Positions 25,831 to 38,156 of a DNA stretch of 64,000 nucleotides are shown in pieces. This DNA comes from Casuarina equisetifolia (lineage: Eukaryota; Streptophyta; Magnoliopsida; Fagales; Casuarinaceae): contig CM052355.1 in NCBI GenBank assembly GCA_028551475.1, positions 24,331,580 to 24,395,579 of the forward strand. The letters are read 5' to 3'. A program made the position numbers and the translations under genes. The notes under the pieces were generated by a model that did no database searches, was not told the DNA's origin, and saw nothing but the letters and a program-made list of their open reading frames with translations. How positions within the stretch are numbered: the first letter of the stretch is position 1; each line of letters begins with the position of its first letter.

Positions 25831-27700
25831 AAAAATAATTATATATGTTGAGACTAATAAAAAAGGAAATGAATAAGAACAAAAGGCAATAAAAAGGTTT
25901 TCTTAGAGTTAGAGAGCACATTTAGAAGGATTAAAGAGTAAGAACCTACATGAAAAAAACATGGAGCATTATTGCCTTTAGTACCATCTCCTTATTGGAT
26001 GATTAAAGATTAGGACTTCATGTGGTAAAAAGTAAAGTAGCTTACACTTCCTTTAGGGTTTTAAATTAACCCTTGATGACAAAGGTTTGGTGTAAGGGTA
26101 GGAATTTTCATGACCTAGGTCTAATGGTCATCACACAATGATTCAAGCCCAATTGTCATGGTCAACCCACATCTAAGAGTACAAAAAGGAACATTTGCAT
26201 AAAAGGAATGCATCTAGCTCAAAAAGTTTGTGAGAAGAACTGTTAATATGTAGTGGTTAGGAGTAAGGAGACATTATATGGCATGACTAGTGTAGTGTGT
26301 AGTGTTCAATAGTTACTTTTCAAGATTAGTAGTTTAAATGCTTATTATTGTAATAGGAGTAGTTTAAAGTGTTAGGATATTGTAAAGTGGTCTGTGTTAG
26401 CAATAGAAACTATTATAGTGTTAATTTTATACTCAATTTGTTAATGGAATAGGTTTGGTTGTGACAAAGTATGGATGAGTTTTCTTGACAATATGATTTG
26501 TACATCAAGAACAATTTCCTTAGTTGTAGGTAGGTTTTAGTTACAAGCTCTAGTTTGTCTTTGGCTTTAAGGATTATCTCCATTATTCTCCTCCAAAAGG
26601 CATAGTTCTTAATAATAATGACCATTGCTACCATCCTAATGAAACCATAAAGATAAAGCGGTGGGAGGTGTAAATGATGCTCAACTCAATTTGCACAATA
26701 GTAGTGGATTGTAATGAATGGGATTGAAAACAAACTCATTACAACTAACTTAAGATTTTAAGGCAAAATAAATTCAGGAAACAATGATCAACATTATTTT
26801 CCCTTGAATTGACAGTGGAATTAACAAGAATTGACCCTTGCAAGCAAAACCTCGTGATTGTCAATTTAGAAAACAAATAAAAAAAAAATTTGTATTCAAG
26901 ACTAAAGCAACTGCCCCCAAAACCAAATGAAAACAACCCTTTGAATCAAATTTTCCCTAATACCATGAACAAGAAAAAAAAATGGAGAGTGGATTTTAAC
27001 TAAACAATCAAATTTGCTTTTCAGATAATCATTCAATTATTTTGTTCTACTAAAAGAAATGATATGATTTTGTTCTACTAAATACATGAACAAACCTTAC
27101 TTTTAAAAGTAAATATATAAATCCAAGACTTGTTCACCCTAATTGTGAAAATCAATCCATTCCAGAGGTGCTCCAATTTAACTCCTTTACTAAATAAAGG
27201 TGGCAAATATTGTTGTAATCAAAGGGATAAATCAAGATTTTCCTTGTCAATTTATTCCTACCAAATAGATGTCAACAAGCATCTAGTTTAGTGGTGAACA
27301 AACTAAGCAAAACAACATTCTTTAAACAAATATGATCCTCAAAATCTTTCCTAATAAGAAGAGATAAAAAAAAAAATTTATGTTTGAGTATGATATTTCT
27401 TTTTACCATCTTATTTATAAACTATAACAAAGATGTCTTAGTTATATTACCACATGTTTATCTAGTTTCTCTTTTTATCTAAACAAAAAATATGTAAACT
27501 TTTTGTTCATGAAACTCTTTGATCTGTAGATGAGTTAGGAAACGGCATATATCATATTCACTACAGAAAAGTCGACAGAAGTTTTGGACAACAAAATATA
27601 ACCCTTTGTTCATTTAATTCATTGATTTAGAGATGGGCTAAATCCTCTCCGCAAAGGTCGACAAACCCAACAGCAATTTTTAAACCCAGAATGTTACGTA
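25831..27700. other. AT-rich gene-free stretch upstream of the PHD gene
   Basis: No further pol domains could be traced. Runs of A near 25800, 26880, 26975 and 27370. The last 100 bp before 27780 become GC-richer, fitting the promoter/leader of the next gene. Confidence 0.5.
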
Positions 27701-27827
27701 CTCGGCCCACTTCCTGCGCTCCTGTGTTTGCCGCAAAATTTCGTAGAAGACGAAGCGCAGGGAAGAAGTTCTTAAAATTTGCAGCAAGAAATTGAAATCG
27801 ATTGTGTGCCGAAAGGCTGTTTTGATA

Positions 27828-30478
27828 ATGAGAAGCAAGACCTGCGTCGGGGGTCGGCGAAAACCCTCCGGCTCTGCGACTCCCAGCGCAACCACCATGG
27901 CACTTCCTTTCCTCAATCAGGTATTTTGTTTCATTTTACAATGCAAATTCATTGTCCGCTTTGTGAAAATCATAGAAGCATGTATCTCTTCTCTCAGGAT
28001 GAGGACTATGTGCAAGGAATTGTGCCCGAAACCTCAATTGAGGGCATGGAGGGGGTATTCGCAGATGATTGTGTGAGTACGGATAGGGGAAAGGAAGGGA
28101 TTTGCATTAGGTGCAATAGAGGTGGAGATGTGTTGGTTTGTAGCGAAAGGGGATGCCCGATTGCGTTCCATAGAAAGTGCATGTGCTGCAAGCCTCGAAT
28201 CGATGACTCTGGCAGCGTCTTCTGCCCCTATTGCTCGTATAAACGCTGGATTGAAGAGACTCGCCGGTTGAGGAAGAAGGCCATGCTGGCGAGGAGAGCA
28301 TTGGGGATTTTCATTGACAGAAACGGAACCACCGGTAATGAAAAGAGGCAAAAGGATGGGAAGGTTCAGAGAAGAGAGCTTGATTTATCACAACGTGGTG
28401 GAAATAGATGCAACCTTGATTGTGAGACTCGGCTGGCTGAGGGTGGAGTCCAGAAGGAATCTGTGCAGGCGGAAGGGAATCAAGAAAATGAAAGGGGCGA
28501 TGCAGGGTTACCCGGAAATGATCAGCAATACATGGGGCTTGATGATGAAGCGTGCGCAACTACATCAACACGCAGAGTTAGCGGTGATACATATTTTAGA
28601 GAAGAAGGGGTTACACCAGGGAATGACCTAAATCGTTATCCCACAAACAGGGAAAAATCCAACCAGCCCACCATATCTGACGCACGTCAGTCTGTATTTG
28701 CAGAAGATGGAGAACAAGTACAAGCAGTTGATTCACAACTAATTGATGACAGGGAGCATGAGGAAAGTTTTAGAGATGAAGACGATCAGCATGAGAGAAC
28801 GCTTGGAAAGGAAGACGATAAACACGAGGATATGCTTGAAGAGGAAGACACTCAACATGAGAGAATTATTGAAGAGAAAGACAATCAAGACGAGAGAATG
28901 TTTGAAGAGGAAGACACTCCTCAGGAGGGAACCTTTGGAGAGGAAGAGCAAGCGGAGGCTTTGAACCCTTGCCATGCAGATGAAGAGATGGTTGAAGACG
29001 GCATACTTAATGCATCAAAAGAAGGATCACAGGATGGTCTAGAGTTATCTGAGGAAAACCAAGGTGGAACAGAGGATGAACAACCACTAAAAAGGCGTTT
29101 CAAACGAAGAGCTCATAAGAAGTCACAGACTATGAATGTCAAATCAACGAGGAAATCATCCTCAAAGAGAAATAACACCCCAGAGAAGAATGCTAGGAGA
29201 CTAAATGAGAAAGTTTCGGCTTCCAAAACATTGAGACAGTCCCGGGCGTCTCCCAAGCAACTGTGAGTAATTCATGTCATTTAAGTTTATTTTCTTACGA
29301 GAATTAACGTGGAGAATGTGAAACTTTGGAGTGAGAATGGTAGTTGTGGTAGTGTTCGGTGTTCAGTAAGAAGTATAAGTTAATCTTCTGTTCTAAAATG
29401 CAGCACAAAGGTGAATTTTCCTCTTGGAAGGCGAAAGAGACTTCACTGGACAGCTGAAGAAGAAGATATGTTAAGGGTATGAGTTTAAGGGCATAGCCTT
29501 TTTGCATGATTTGATCTGTGCTTGAATGGTTTTGACCTTTGGAGATAGAGTGGGCAAACATCGTTGCGCACGGGCTTATTCTAGTTGATGTTACTAACAC
29601 TTTTCCTTTAATCGGATTTCTCTTGTTGCTGATTTGTTCTAATCACTTCTCTAAAAGAAGAACAACAACAACAACAACTATGGAAATAAACATTATTGCT
29701 ATGACAGAAAACCTGGGGCTTCCCCTCTTAATGAAATCATAAAAGCATCTGGTGCAGGCTTGGAAGTCCAAACAGGATAATTTTATAGGGACATGGCAAC
29801 TATTGATATGCTTGATTATTTACTGAAAAGAGGATTGAAGACAAATAAAATATTTGATTTGGCAATCTGTAATTGATAGACTTCTTCATTCTCTCCGTTG
29901 TCTTCTTCAAGTTCCATTTCTATGACAATTTGCAGTTTGTTTCTAAGTTAAGCAGTTTGTTTCTTAGGGCTATGTTTGGATTTTTATTTTTTTTTATTTT
30001 TTTATTTTTTTTATTTTTTTTATTTTTTTTATTTTTTGGTTTTGGAGTGGGTGTGTGGCGGGGACGAAAGAGCTTTCCAAACTTTAGAAGTAGAAAGAGT
30101 ACAGAAAGCACTAAAAGAAATGCACACCAAATATCTTTTGAAAATTCGTAAGAGCAGCCAGGTCTCAAAGAGTACAAAAATGATATTCACTTAAGGATGA
30201 TATATTATCGTTAACCAGGCTATAAAAGTTGGAGGTTGATGAAAGTGTGGTGAAATGTATTAGCTAGTATGGAAAGAGAGAAACATATCTGAGGTTTAAT
30301 TTCTCTTATGTTGCAGGAAGGAGTGCACAGGCTTGCAACTACAGCGAAGCAAAATTTCCCTTGGAAGGAAATTTTGGAGTTTGGTGGCCATATATTTCAT
30401 AAGACTCGTACGGCAGTAGATCTCAAGGATAAATGGAGGAACATGATAGCCAATGATCCTTCAATAACTAGAAGATAA
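27828..30478 (+). CDS. PHD-finger and telobox Myb (SANT) protein, 4 exons, 530 aa
   Basis: Likely nuclear chromatin or DNA-binding protein. Exons: 27828-27920, 27998-29262, 29404-29476, 30317-30478; phases close at 531 codons. Residues 67-110 form a C4HC3 PHD finger (C67, C70, C79, C84, H89, C92, C107, C110), usually a histone-tail reader. Residues 277-331 (28769-28933) are five 11-residue acidic repeats. A Lys/Arg-rich tract follows, then a Myb-type domain split over exons 3-4 (RKRLHWTAEEEDML ... FPWKEILEFG ... TAVDLKDKWRNM); the VDLKDKWRN signature is the telobox of telomeric-repeat binding proteins (TRFL-type). An alternative ATG at 27897 (ACCACCATGGCA) has the better Kozak context and would shorten the protein by 23 residues. 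Telomere binding is inferred from the motif only. Confidence 0.85.
28769..28933 (+). repeat. 33-bp coding repeat, five units (11-residue acidic repeat)
   Basis: Five in-frame units, for example LGKEDDKHEDM, LEEEDTQHERI and IEEKDNQDERM, with consensus hydrophobic-x-E-E-D-x-Q-H-E-R-x. Lies between the PHD finger and the basic tract. Confidence 0.85.
29979..30037 (+). repeat. Low-complexity (T5-8 A)n tract in intron 3 of the PHD gene
   Basis: Runs of five to eight T separated by single A over about 58 bp. Possibly an expanded poly-T tail of an old insertion; no element attached to it is recognisable. Confidence 0.8.
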
Positions 30479-30875
30479 ACCCAATATTTGTGTTGATAGA
30501 TTTTTTTATTTTACAGTCTAGCTATTTTTTTAAGTAATTTTGTATCCTTTTCTGCACATTCTGCAGGGACAAGTGGGTCTCACGGGTAGATGCTTGTAGC
30601 TAGTTTTCAATCCATGACCATGTGCACAAAATCAACAGTAAGATACGTGTTCTGCTGATTCTGTAACTTCCTATACTAGGTTCTTTTTCTGATAAGCAAA
30701 CTTGATGTTGGTGTTGGTACTACTCTATTTTTTAGAGCTTTGACTAACAACTCCTCAATGATGTATAAAGTTAGGTTGGATGTTTTTAACGAGTAAAATC
30801 TCTTTCTAGCTTCAGCTGAATTCGTTCTCAGGACTCTTTACTGGCCTCCATCTATGATTGACTTCTTTCAAAAGT

Positions 30876-30931
30876 ATTGTTAAAATTATTAAATTAAATA
30901 TTTATTGTTAAAATTATTAAATTAAATATTT
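30876..30931 (+). repeat. 28-bp tandem duplication just left of the NUPT
   Basis: ATTGTTAAAATTATTAAATT begins at 30876 and again at 30904, an exact 28-bp period. The stretch 30479-31047 otherwise holds only the 3' flank of the PHD gene and AT-rich spacer. Confidence 0.85.
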
Positions 30932-31047
30932 ATTTAATGAATAAGAAAATTTAGAAGAATTTTTATATATAACACCCTCAAAGTAATATTGAAACTGTTA
31001 ATTTGTTAAACACTTATGTAATGAATAAATGTAATTCAATCATAATG

Positions 31048-32177
31048 GACAAAAATGGAATTGTGATGTTGGGGTCTTGGGTAGAGGCGGGCGATATTTT
31101 AGTGGGTAAATTAACGCCTCAGATGGCGAAAGAATCATCGTATGCCCCGGAAGATAGATTATTGCGAGCTATACTTGGTATTCAGGTATCCACTTCAAAG
31201 GAAACTTGTCTAAAACTACCTATAGGTAGTAGGGGTCGAGTTATTGATGTGAGGTGGATCCAGAAAAAAGGGGCTTCTAGTTATAATCCAGAAATGATTC
31301 GTGTATATATTTCACAGAAACGTGAAATCAAAGTAGGTGATAAAGTAGCTGGAAGGCATGGAAATAAGGGCATCATTTCCAAAATTTTGCCTAGACAAGA
31401 TATGCCTTATTTGCAAGATGGAAGACCTGTTGATATGGTTTTCAACCCATTAGGAGTACCTTCACGAATGAATGTAGGACAGATATTTGAATGTTCACTC
31501 GGGTTAGCAGGGGATCTGCTAGGTAGACATTATCGAATAGCACCTTTTGATGAGAGATATGAACAAGAGGCTTCAAGAAAACTAGTGTTTTCTGAATTAT
31601 ATGAAGCCAGTAAGCAAACAGCGAATCCATGGCTATTTGAACCCGAGTATCCGGGAAAAAGCAGAATATTTGATGGAAGAACGGGGGATCCTTTTGAGCA
31701 ACCTGTTATAATGGGAAAGCCCTATATCTTGAAATTAATTCATCAAGTTGATGATAAAATACATGTCCGTTCCAACGGACATTATGCACTTGTTACACAA
31801 CAACCCCTTAGAGGAAGGGCTAAGCAAGGAGGACAGCGGGTAGGAGAAATGGAGGTTTGGGCTCTAGAGGGGTTTGGTGTTGCTCATATGTTACAGGAGG
31901 TGCTTACTTATAAATCTGATCATATTAAAGCTCGCCAAGAAGTACTTGGTACTACAATCATTGGAAGAACAATACCTAAACCCGAGGATGCTCCAGAATC
32001 TTTTCGATTGCTGAAGAAGTACTTGGTACTACAATCATTGGAAGAACAATACCTAAACCCGAGGATGCTCCAGAATCTTTTCGATTGCTCGTTCGAGAAC
32101 TACGATCTTTGGCTTTGGAACTTAATCATTTCCTTGTATCTGAGAAGAATTTCCAAATTAAAAGGAAGGAAGCTTAA
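31048..32177 (+). pseudogene. rpoB: plastid rpoB 3' part (NUPT), frameshifted by a 77-bp duplication
   Basis: From [17 protein letters not shown] onward the reading follows the C-terminal part of the plastid RNA polymerase beta subunit with few changes, including [12 protein letters not shown] and [20 protein letters not shown] 77-bp direct duplication (31939-32015 copied at 32016 onward) shifts the frame, so the true C-terminus (about 32085-32177, TAA at 32175-32177) is read in another frame and the shifted reading runs on to 32220, over the rpoC1 start. The N-terminal portion of rpoB is absent. Not expected to be expressed. Confidence 0.95.
31939..32089 (+). repeat. 77-bp tandem duplication in rpoB pseudogene
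   Basis: GAAGTACTTGGTACTACAAT starts at 31939 and again at 32016; 74 bp are identical in both copies. 77 is not a multiple of three, so the frame is lost. Confidence 0.95.
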
Positions 32178-32203
32178 TCGAAATGAATTAGAATTTGTCT
32201 TCT

Positions 32204-32635
32204 ATGATAGATCGGTATAAACATCAACAACTCCGAATTGGATCAGTTTCTCGTCAACAAATAAGTGCTTGGCCAAATAAAATCTTCCCCAACGGGGAGA
32301 TAGTTGGAGAGGTCACAAAACCTTATACTTTTCATTACAAAACAAATAAACCCGAAAAAGATGGATTATTTTGTGAAAGAATTTTTGGGCCTATAAAAAG
32401 TGGGATTTGCGCTTGTGGAAATTATCGAGTAATCGGGGATAAAAAAGAAGACCCGAAATTTTGAGAACAATGCGGAGTCGAATTTGTGTATTCTCAGATA
32501 CAAAGATACCAAATGTGCTATATCAAACTCGCTTGCCCAGTAACTCACGTGTGGTATTTGAAACATCTTCCTAGTCATATCGCGAATCTTTTAGATAAAC
32601 CTCTTAAACAATTAGAAGGGCTAGTATATTGCGAC
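32204..32635 (+). pseudogene. rpoC1: plastid rpoC1 exon 1 (NUPT)
   Basis: Starts [16 protein letters not shown], the N-terminus of the plastid beta-prime subunit. A Cys codon of the zinc site (in DPKFCEQC of the family) has become TGA at about 32462. Homology continues to GLVYCD at 32635, where the group II intron begins. Confidence 0.93.
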
Positions 32636-33495
32636 GTATGATTTGATCAAAATTTTTATTTTACATATTCAAAATTAGAAACTGTCATCCCATTCACTCG
32701 AATTGGTATGCCCTGGATCTGACATGTCTCCTGGCAGAAAGAGCATGAAGCTCAGAATTATGGGTGTATTCAGTACTTCCAAATAAAAAAGGGATGGGTC
32801 TATGGTCTATTCACTAACAAATAAATAGGAATTTAGAATTTATAGTTGTACCTCGTGAAAAAAAGAACTTCTTTTTTTTTTTTTTGTTTTGTGGAATCAA
32901 CCATTCCCTTTCTTTTATTTTTATAAAGAGATTAAATTATTTTTTTAAGAAAAAAAAAATCAAATTATATCATGTCATGGTTGCAGGAGTCTATCCATCG
33001 CATATAGACTTTAAGGACATCGTGGCATAACCGTCGAGGCGAAGTAGGGACCTAAAAGATCGAATGGAACGATACATAGACAAGTAAATCCCTTTTGAAT
33101 TTCAAGGTCCTTCTTTAGTTTAGTTGAATAATTGAATTTTAATTTAATTAATTAATTAATGATTAAGGGAATTTATCATTCAAAGGGACGTAGACTACTG
33201 AAGAATTTTACATTTCATTTATTTTACGTGGTAATTTATAGTTGAATAAAGAATTCAGAAAATAAAATATAAATAAATAAATAAATAAATGAATGAATAA
33301 ATGAAATGTTTTTTGGTCTTAATTGAAACTTGAGTAAAGAGTAAATTTTTTATTTTTTGGGGGTTATAATAGATAAATAAACGAAAGTAGGAACTCCATT
33401 CTATATCTTTATTTAGTGAAACTACTTGAGCCGGATGAAAGGAAACTTTCACGTCCGATTTTGAAGGGGGATATCCCATAGGATCCTACCCAAAT
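32636..33495 (+). other. rpoC1 group II intron (NUPT copy)
   Basis: The 5' end reads GTATGATTTGATC where plastid copies have the GTGCGACTTGATC-type start, with C-to-T changes. Near the 3' end GAGCCGGATGAAAGGAAAC (about 33428-33447) is the domain V hairpin strand. An AAAT/GAAT microsatellite (about 33265-33305) lies inside. Confidence 0.8.
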
Positions 33496-34640
<1,145 letters not shown>

Positions 34641-34689
34641 AAGTTAAAGGATCTCGATGTATTGATAGAAGAATTAAGTTAAAGGATAT

Positions 34690-35105
34690 AGTTTTCGTTA
34701 CAATCAGAAATTTTTATATAATTATTAAATTAAAAAATATCTTTTAAATATAGTAAATTTTTTAGTAATGTTATATTAGAATTCTTATCCTTATGTGGAA
34801 GTAAATTTTTCTAATAGTATTTGATTAAGATTCTTTTAAAATTTTTCTATAAATAATATAAATATAGAAAAATCTAGTGGGCAAGTCGAAAGAGTCACCA
34901 TGGGAGGCTAATTGTTAAATAAGGCTCATCTTATGGATTCTAGTTGATGAGAGAATCCATGATATATTTATTTAAAGAAAGAGAATGTATAAAAAAAATT
35001 TAATGAGAAAAAACTACAAGAAATGTAGGACATTGTGATGTTTCGAACTTCTTAAATCTGTTATGTTTGGGTGTATGCGTTCTTATATTTGTGTGTTCAA
35101 TTTCA
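34690..35105. other. Foreign AT-rich segment inside the rpoC2 pseudogene
   Basis: No plastid rpoC2 similarity is seen here although it returns on both sides. It contains a 9-bp inverted repeat, ATGGATTCT...AGAATCCAT (about 34935-34962). No terminal repeats or target duplications were clear, so origin is unknown. Confidence 0.5.
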
Positions 35106-35129
35106 TTGTGGTTGATGCGACTTTGTTAA

Positions 35130-35375
<246 letters not shown>

Positions 35376-35768
35376 TAAGATTCAATGAAGATTTAGTTCA
35401 TCCCACACGTACACGTCATGGGCATCCCGCTTTTCTATGTTATATAGACTTGTATGTAATTATTGAGAGTGATGATATTATACACAATGTGTCTATTCCA
35501 CCAAAAAGTTCTCTTTTAGTCCAAAATGATCAATATGTACAATCAGAACAAGTTATTGCTGAGATTCGTGCAGGAACACATACTTTTTTAAAAAAAAGAA
35601 AGGATTCCAAAACATATTCGAAATGCACTGGAGTACCCATGTATACCATATAAAGTTCCTTTCATGTGCAAGAAACAAAAAATATGGAATTCTTCATTAT
35701 CAACAAAATTAATCCAATACAAAACTCTTACAAAAGAGACGAAAAAAAAAAAAAAACCAAGTAAGAAA

Positions 35769-36485
35769 TTAAGATCCTCGCTGATGTCGGGGGGCAGCAG
35801 GCATAGGGTATCGGCATAGGGGGCAGAGGTGACTCTTCTCCAGCCACTTGACAATGCAATCTCGGTGATAGACATGGGAGCACGGCAGCCGAAGGAGTTG
35901 GAGCCCAATCTCGAATTCCTCCGTGCAAAAGATGCACTCCTCCATGGACCCCAACCCTTCTTCGTAGTTCACGATCTCCAATTGCTGGATCGAAGAACGA
36001 GTGGCCGGGGTAGTCCTCGCAAAATCAACGTTCATCGACTCCCTCAAAACAACATCCATCTCGTCCCGGGACTCAATCTGCCGGTGGACCACCTCCGTGT
36101 GAATGAGGGTTACCAACATGGGCCAAACCGATGGGGCGGCGGCCTCCAGTGCGATGTCTCGCAAGACCGCTTCCTGGTGTTGAGGGGGGACACCCAATTC
36201 CGATAACAAGGGCATCATAAGAGCGCCACCGTCGTACAACAGAGCAGCGTGTTTGGGGACCGAAAACGATCTTCGCATCAGAGGGGACATGTTATAGTCG
36301 AGGGACCTTCGATTGGGGTTGTTGCCGGTGAATGTCAGTATTTTCTGGCCCTGAATAACGTGAAAGTCGATCGCAACCTCATCCTTCGGTTGTCGACTCC
36401 AAAGCAGGAGATCGATGATGGGTGAGGTTTGCTTGCGCGGCAACACCTCGAAGCTGAAATCGAAACCGGAAACGATCGACGCCAT
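35769..36485 (-). CDS. RING-H2 finger E3 ubiquitin ligase, intronless, 238 aa
   Basis: Predicted to transfer ubiquitin from an E2 to a target. The C-terminal RING-H2 is complete: CX2CX14CXHX2HX2CX10CX2C (CIFCTEEF ... LPCSHVYHRDC ... CPLC), followed by about 13 residues. The N-terminal 180 residues match no domain I recognise and no transmembrane helix is evident after the chosen start. I prefer the ATG at 36485 (MASIVSGFDFSFEV). The frame is also open from an ATG at 36545, but those extra 20 codons lie in a repeated stretch that looks like 5' UTR. The 3' end sits 110 bp from the NUPT. Family members often act in stress or defence signalling; the substrate is unknown. Confidence 0.85.
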   Translation of the reverse strand: MASIVSGFDFSFEVLPRKQTSPIIDLLLWSRQPKDEVAIDFHVIQGQKILTFTGNNPNRRSLDYNMSPLMRRSFSVPKHAALLYDGGALMMPLLSELGVPPQHQEAVLRDIALEAAAPSVWPMLVTLIHTEVVHRQIESRDEMDVVLRESMNVDFARTTPATRSSIQQLEIVNYEEGLGSMEECIFCTEEFEIGLQLLRLPCSHVYHRDCIVKWLEKSHLCPLCRYPMPAAPRHQRGS

Positions 36486-36499
36486 GATCGGGACAACCA

Positions 36500-36625
36500 A
36501 ATCCACGAGAGAAACAAACAGAACAGCCAACCAAATCGCAACCAAATCGTCGACGAGAGAAACAAACAGAACAGAGAACAGCCAACCAAATCGTCGACGA
36601 CAGAAAGAAACAGAACAGAATAGCC
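36500..36625 (-). repeat. About 47-bp imperfect repeats in the RING gene 5' leader
   Basis: On plus, GAGAAACAAACAGAACAG occurs near 36506 and 36553 and a decayed third copy near 36604, each followed by CCAACCAAATCG or a variant. This favours the downstream ATG (36485) as the real start. Confidence 0.65.
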
Positions 36626-36839
36626 GGCGTATCGTCTACAGGAGTTCTTATATTTTCAAAACCAAGTTTGACCCGGTCAGAGCATCCTACCACCAAACGG
36701 ACAAGTTTCATTGGAGGAAATAAAAGGAACGTTGGAGGAAAATATTCGTTCCTATCACAATTCTGATTCGCTATAATGGAACTCAAGTCGGTGCTACGTG
36801 GGAAGAAACGCGAGAAGTGACGCGTGAAACTCAGTCGAC

Positions 36840-36905
36840 ATCTGAGAAGACGTCGTTTATGATAAACCAATGGTAAACGTCGTCGTTTCATGATAAATGA
36901 CCCCC
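36840..36905. promoter_or_regulatory. Repeated ACGTCGTTT/ATGATAAA motif upstream of the RING gene
   Basis: ACGTCGTTTATGATAAAC at about 36850 is followed by ACGTCGTCGTTTCATGATAAA at about 36876. ACGT-core repeats 350-400 bp upstream of a stress-type gene could be bZIP sites; this is inference. Confidence 0.3.
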
Positions 36906-38156
36906 ACCGTCTGGATTTTCTATCAATTGTGCGTTGGCAGCCGGTTCTTGTTCTTCATGTACACCTTTCCCATCATTAAAAGCCTCCCTGTCGACGTGAG
37001 TGCCAAAGTCTTCTTCAACACGCACGACGCAAGAGAAAATTCAAAAAAAATAAAAAAAAAATTAGAGAATACACTTCATTCATTATCGGTCGTACTATCA
37101 ATTAAAGTTTGGTTGAAATTGTACTCCAAACGATTGATTTTAAAGAATGGTGACTCGAGGCATGACGGCAGCATCAAGCAGGTCTTTTATCCCGGTCATT
37201 TCAGCTTCTGCGCGCCCCCTGCCTTTATGAATTGGTACACGCCACCGCCACCGCCACCAGCCTCCCCCTCTCTCCCCGCCGGCTTTTTGCACGGGCTTTA
37301 CGGAAGCATAACACTAGAATGACAGTTTGGATGTCGGAAGTTTTCTAGCCTGATTCATGGATCCAATGTGTATGTTTCTGAAGGAAGATATCACTTTCCA
37401 TACGAAGAAGAAAAGAATAAGCAAGCTAAGCCAAATTCTGTCCGTCTTGCTGGGATGCATTTGCAAACTCAACCCAGCAAGAACTCACGTGTGACACAAC
37501 CGATACCACTAGTAAACTCTTGACATCAGCATCAACCATTTTGGATGGACCAAAATACTGACGTTGTGTGTATCGGAAGTGTGAATAATGGCTTTAAGAG
37601 GAACTGAAAGACCGCAAACCCCTAGAATGAGATCTAGATTAGCAGAAATGTATACATTTGAGAATTTAAAAGCCAATTTAAAAAGTTAACTTCATAAATA
37701 AAAAAATATTTGTTCAATTGGGAGTAAATGTTACGTGGGACAATAGGTCCCACGGTCAAATCGAATCTCTCCAAATGATTTGTACTTGAAAAGATTGAGA
37801 AGAGCCTAATTCCTAGTTTTCTTACGTTGTTACACAAAAAACTTAGCTAAGTGTTTCTACCTATGGCACTGAAGCTCAGCTTTAGTCTTATATGGTTTCG
37901 TCGCTTAATTGTGAACAAAAGTCTACATGTAAGCATGCAAAAATACACATATAAGAGCTTCTTATTCAAGTAGAAAAAGAGTTTTACAGAATAAACCGAG
38001 GTCTCTTCCTCTATTAAATACATTATACTACCGGGAAATATACAGCATTCTCGGAAAATAGAGCCTCGCGGTGGAATTTGACTCCCGATTACAGCTTCTC
38101 AAACGAATAAGCAGAAGTTCGTTCCCACTGTCAGCAGGAACCGGCCAGAAGCGTTT
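36906..38156. other. Intergenic stretch between RING and AGPase genes
   Basis: Contains upstream DNA of the RING gene and the 3' flank of the AGPase gene. The plus-strand ORF at 36897-37322 has low-complexity Pro and Lys runs and no domain; I do not call it a gene. Confidence 0.55.

Noticed and set aside
28034..28631. Several long ORFs antisense or out of frame in PHD exon 2
   Set aside because: Shadows of the real coding exon; the sense frame carries the PHD finger and correct splice phases.
31003..32220. 405-codon open frame read as a functional RNA polymerase gene
   Set aside because: It is the 3' part of plastid rpoB in a nuclear insertion, begins mid-gene and is frameshifted by a 77-bp duplication.
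36897..37322. 141-codon ORF on plus
   Set aside because: Low-complexity Lys and Pro runs, no domain, no splice or promoter support.
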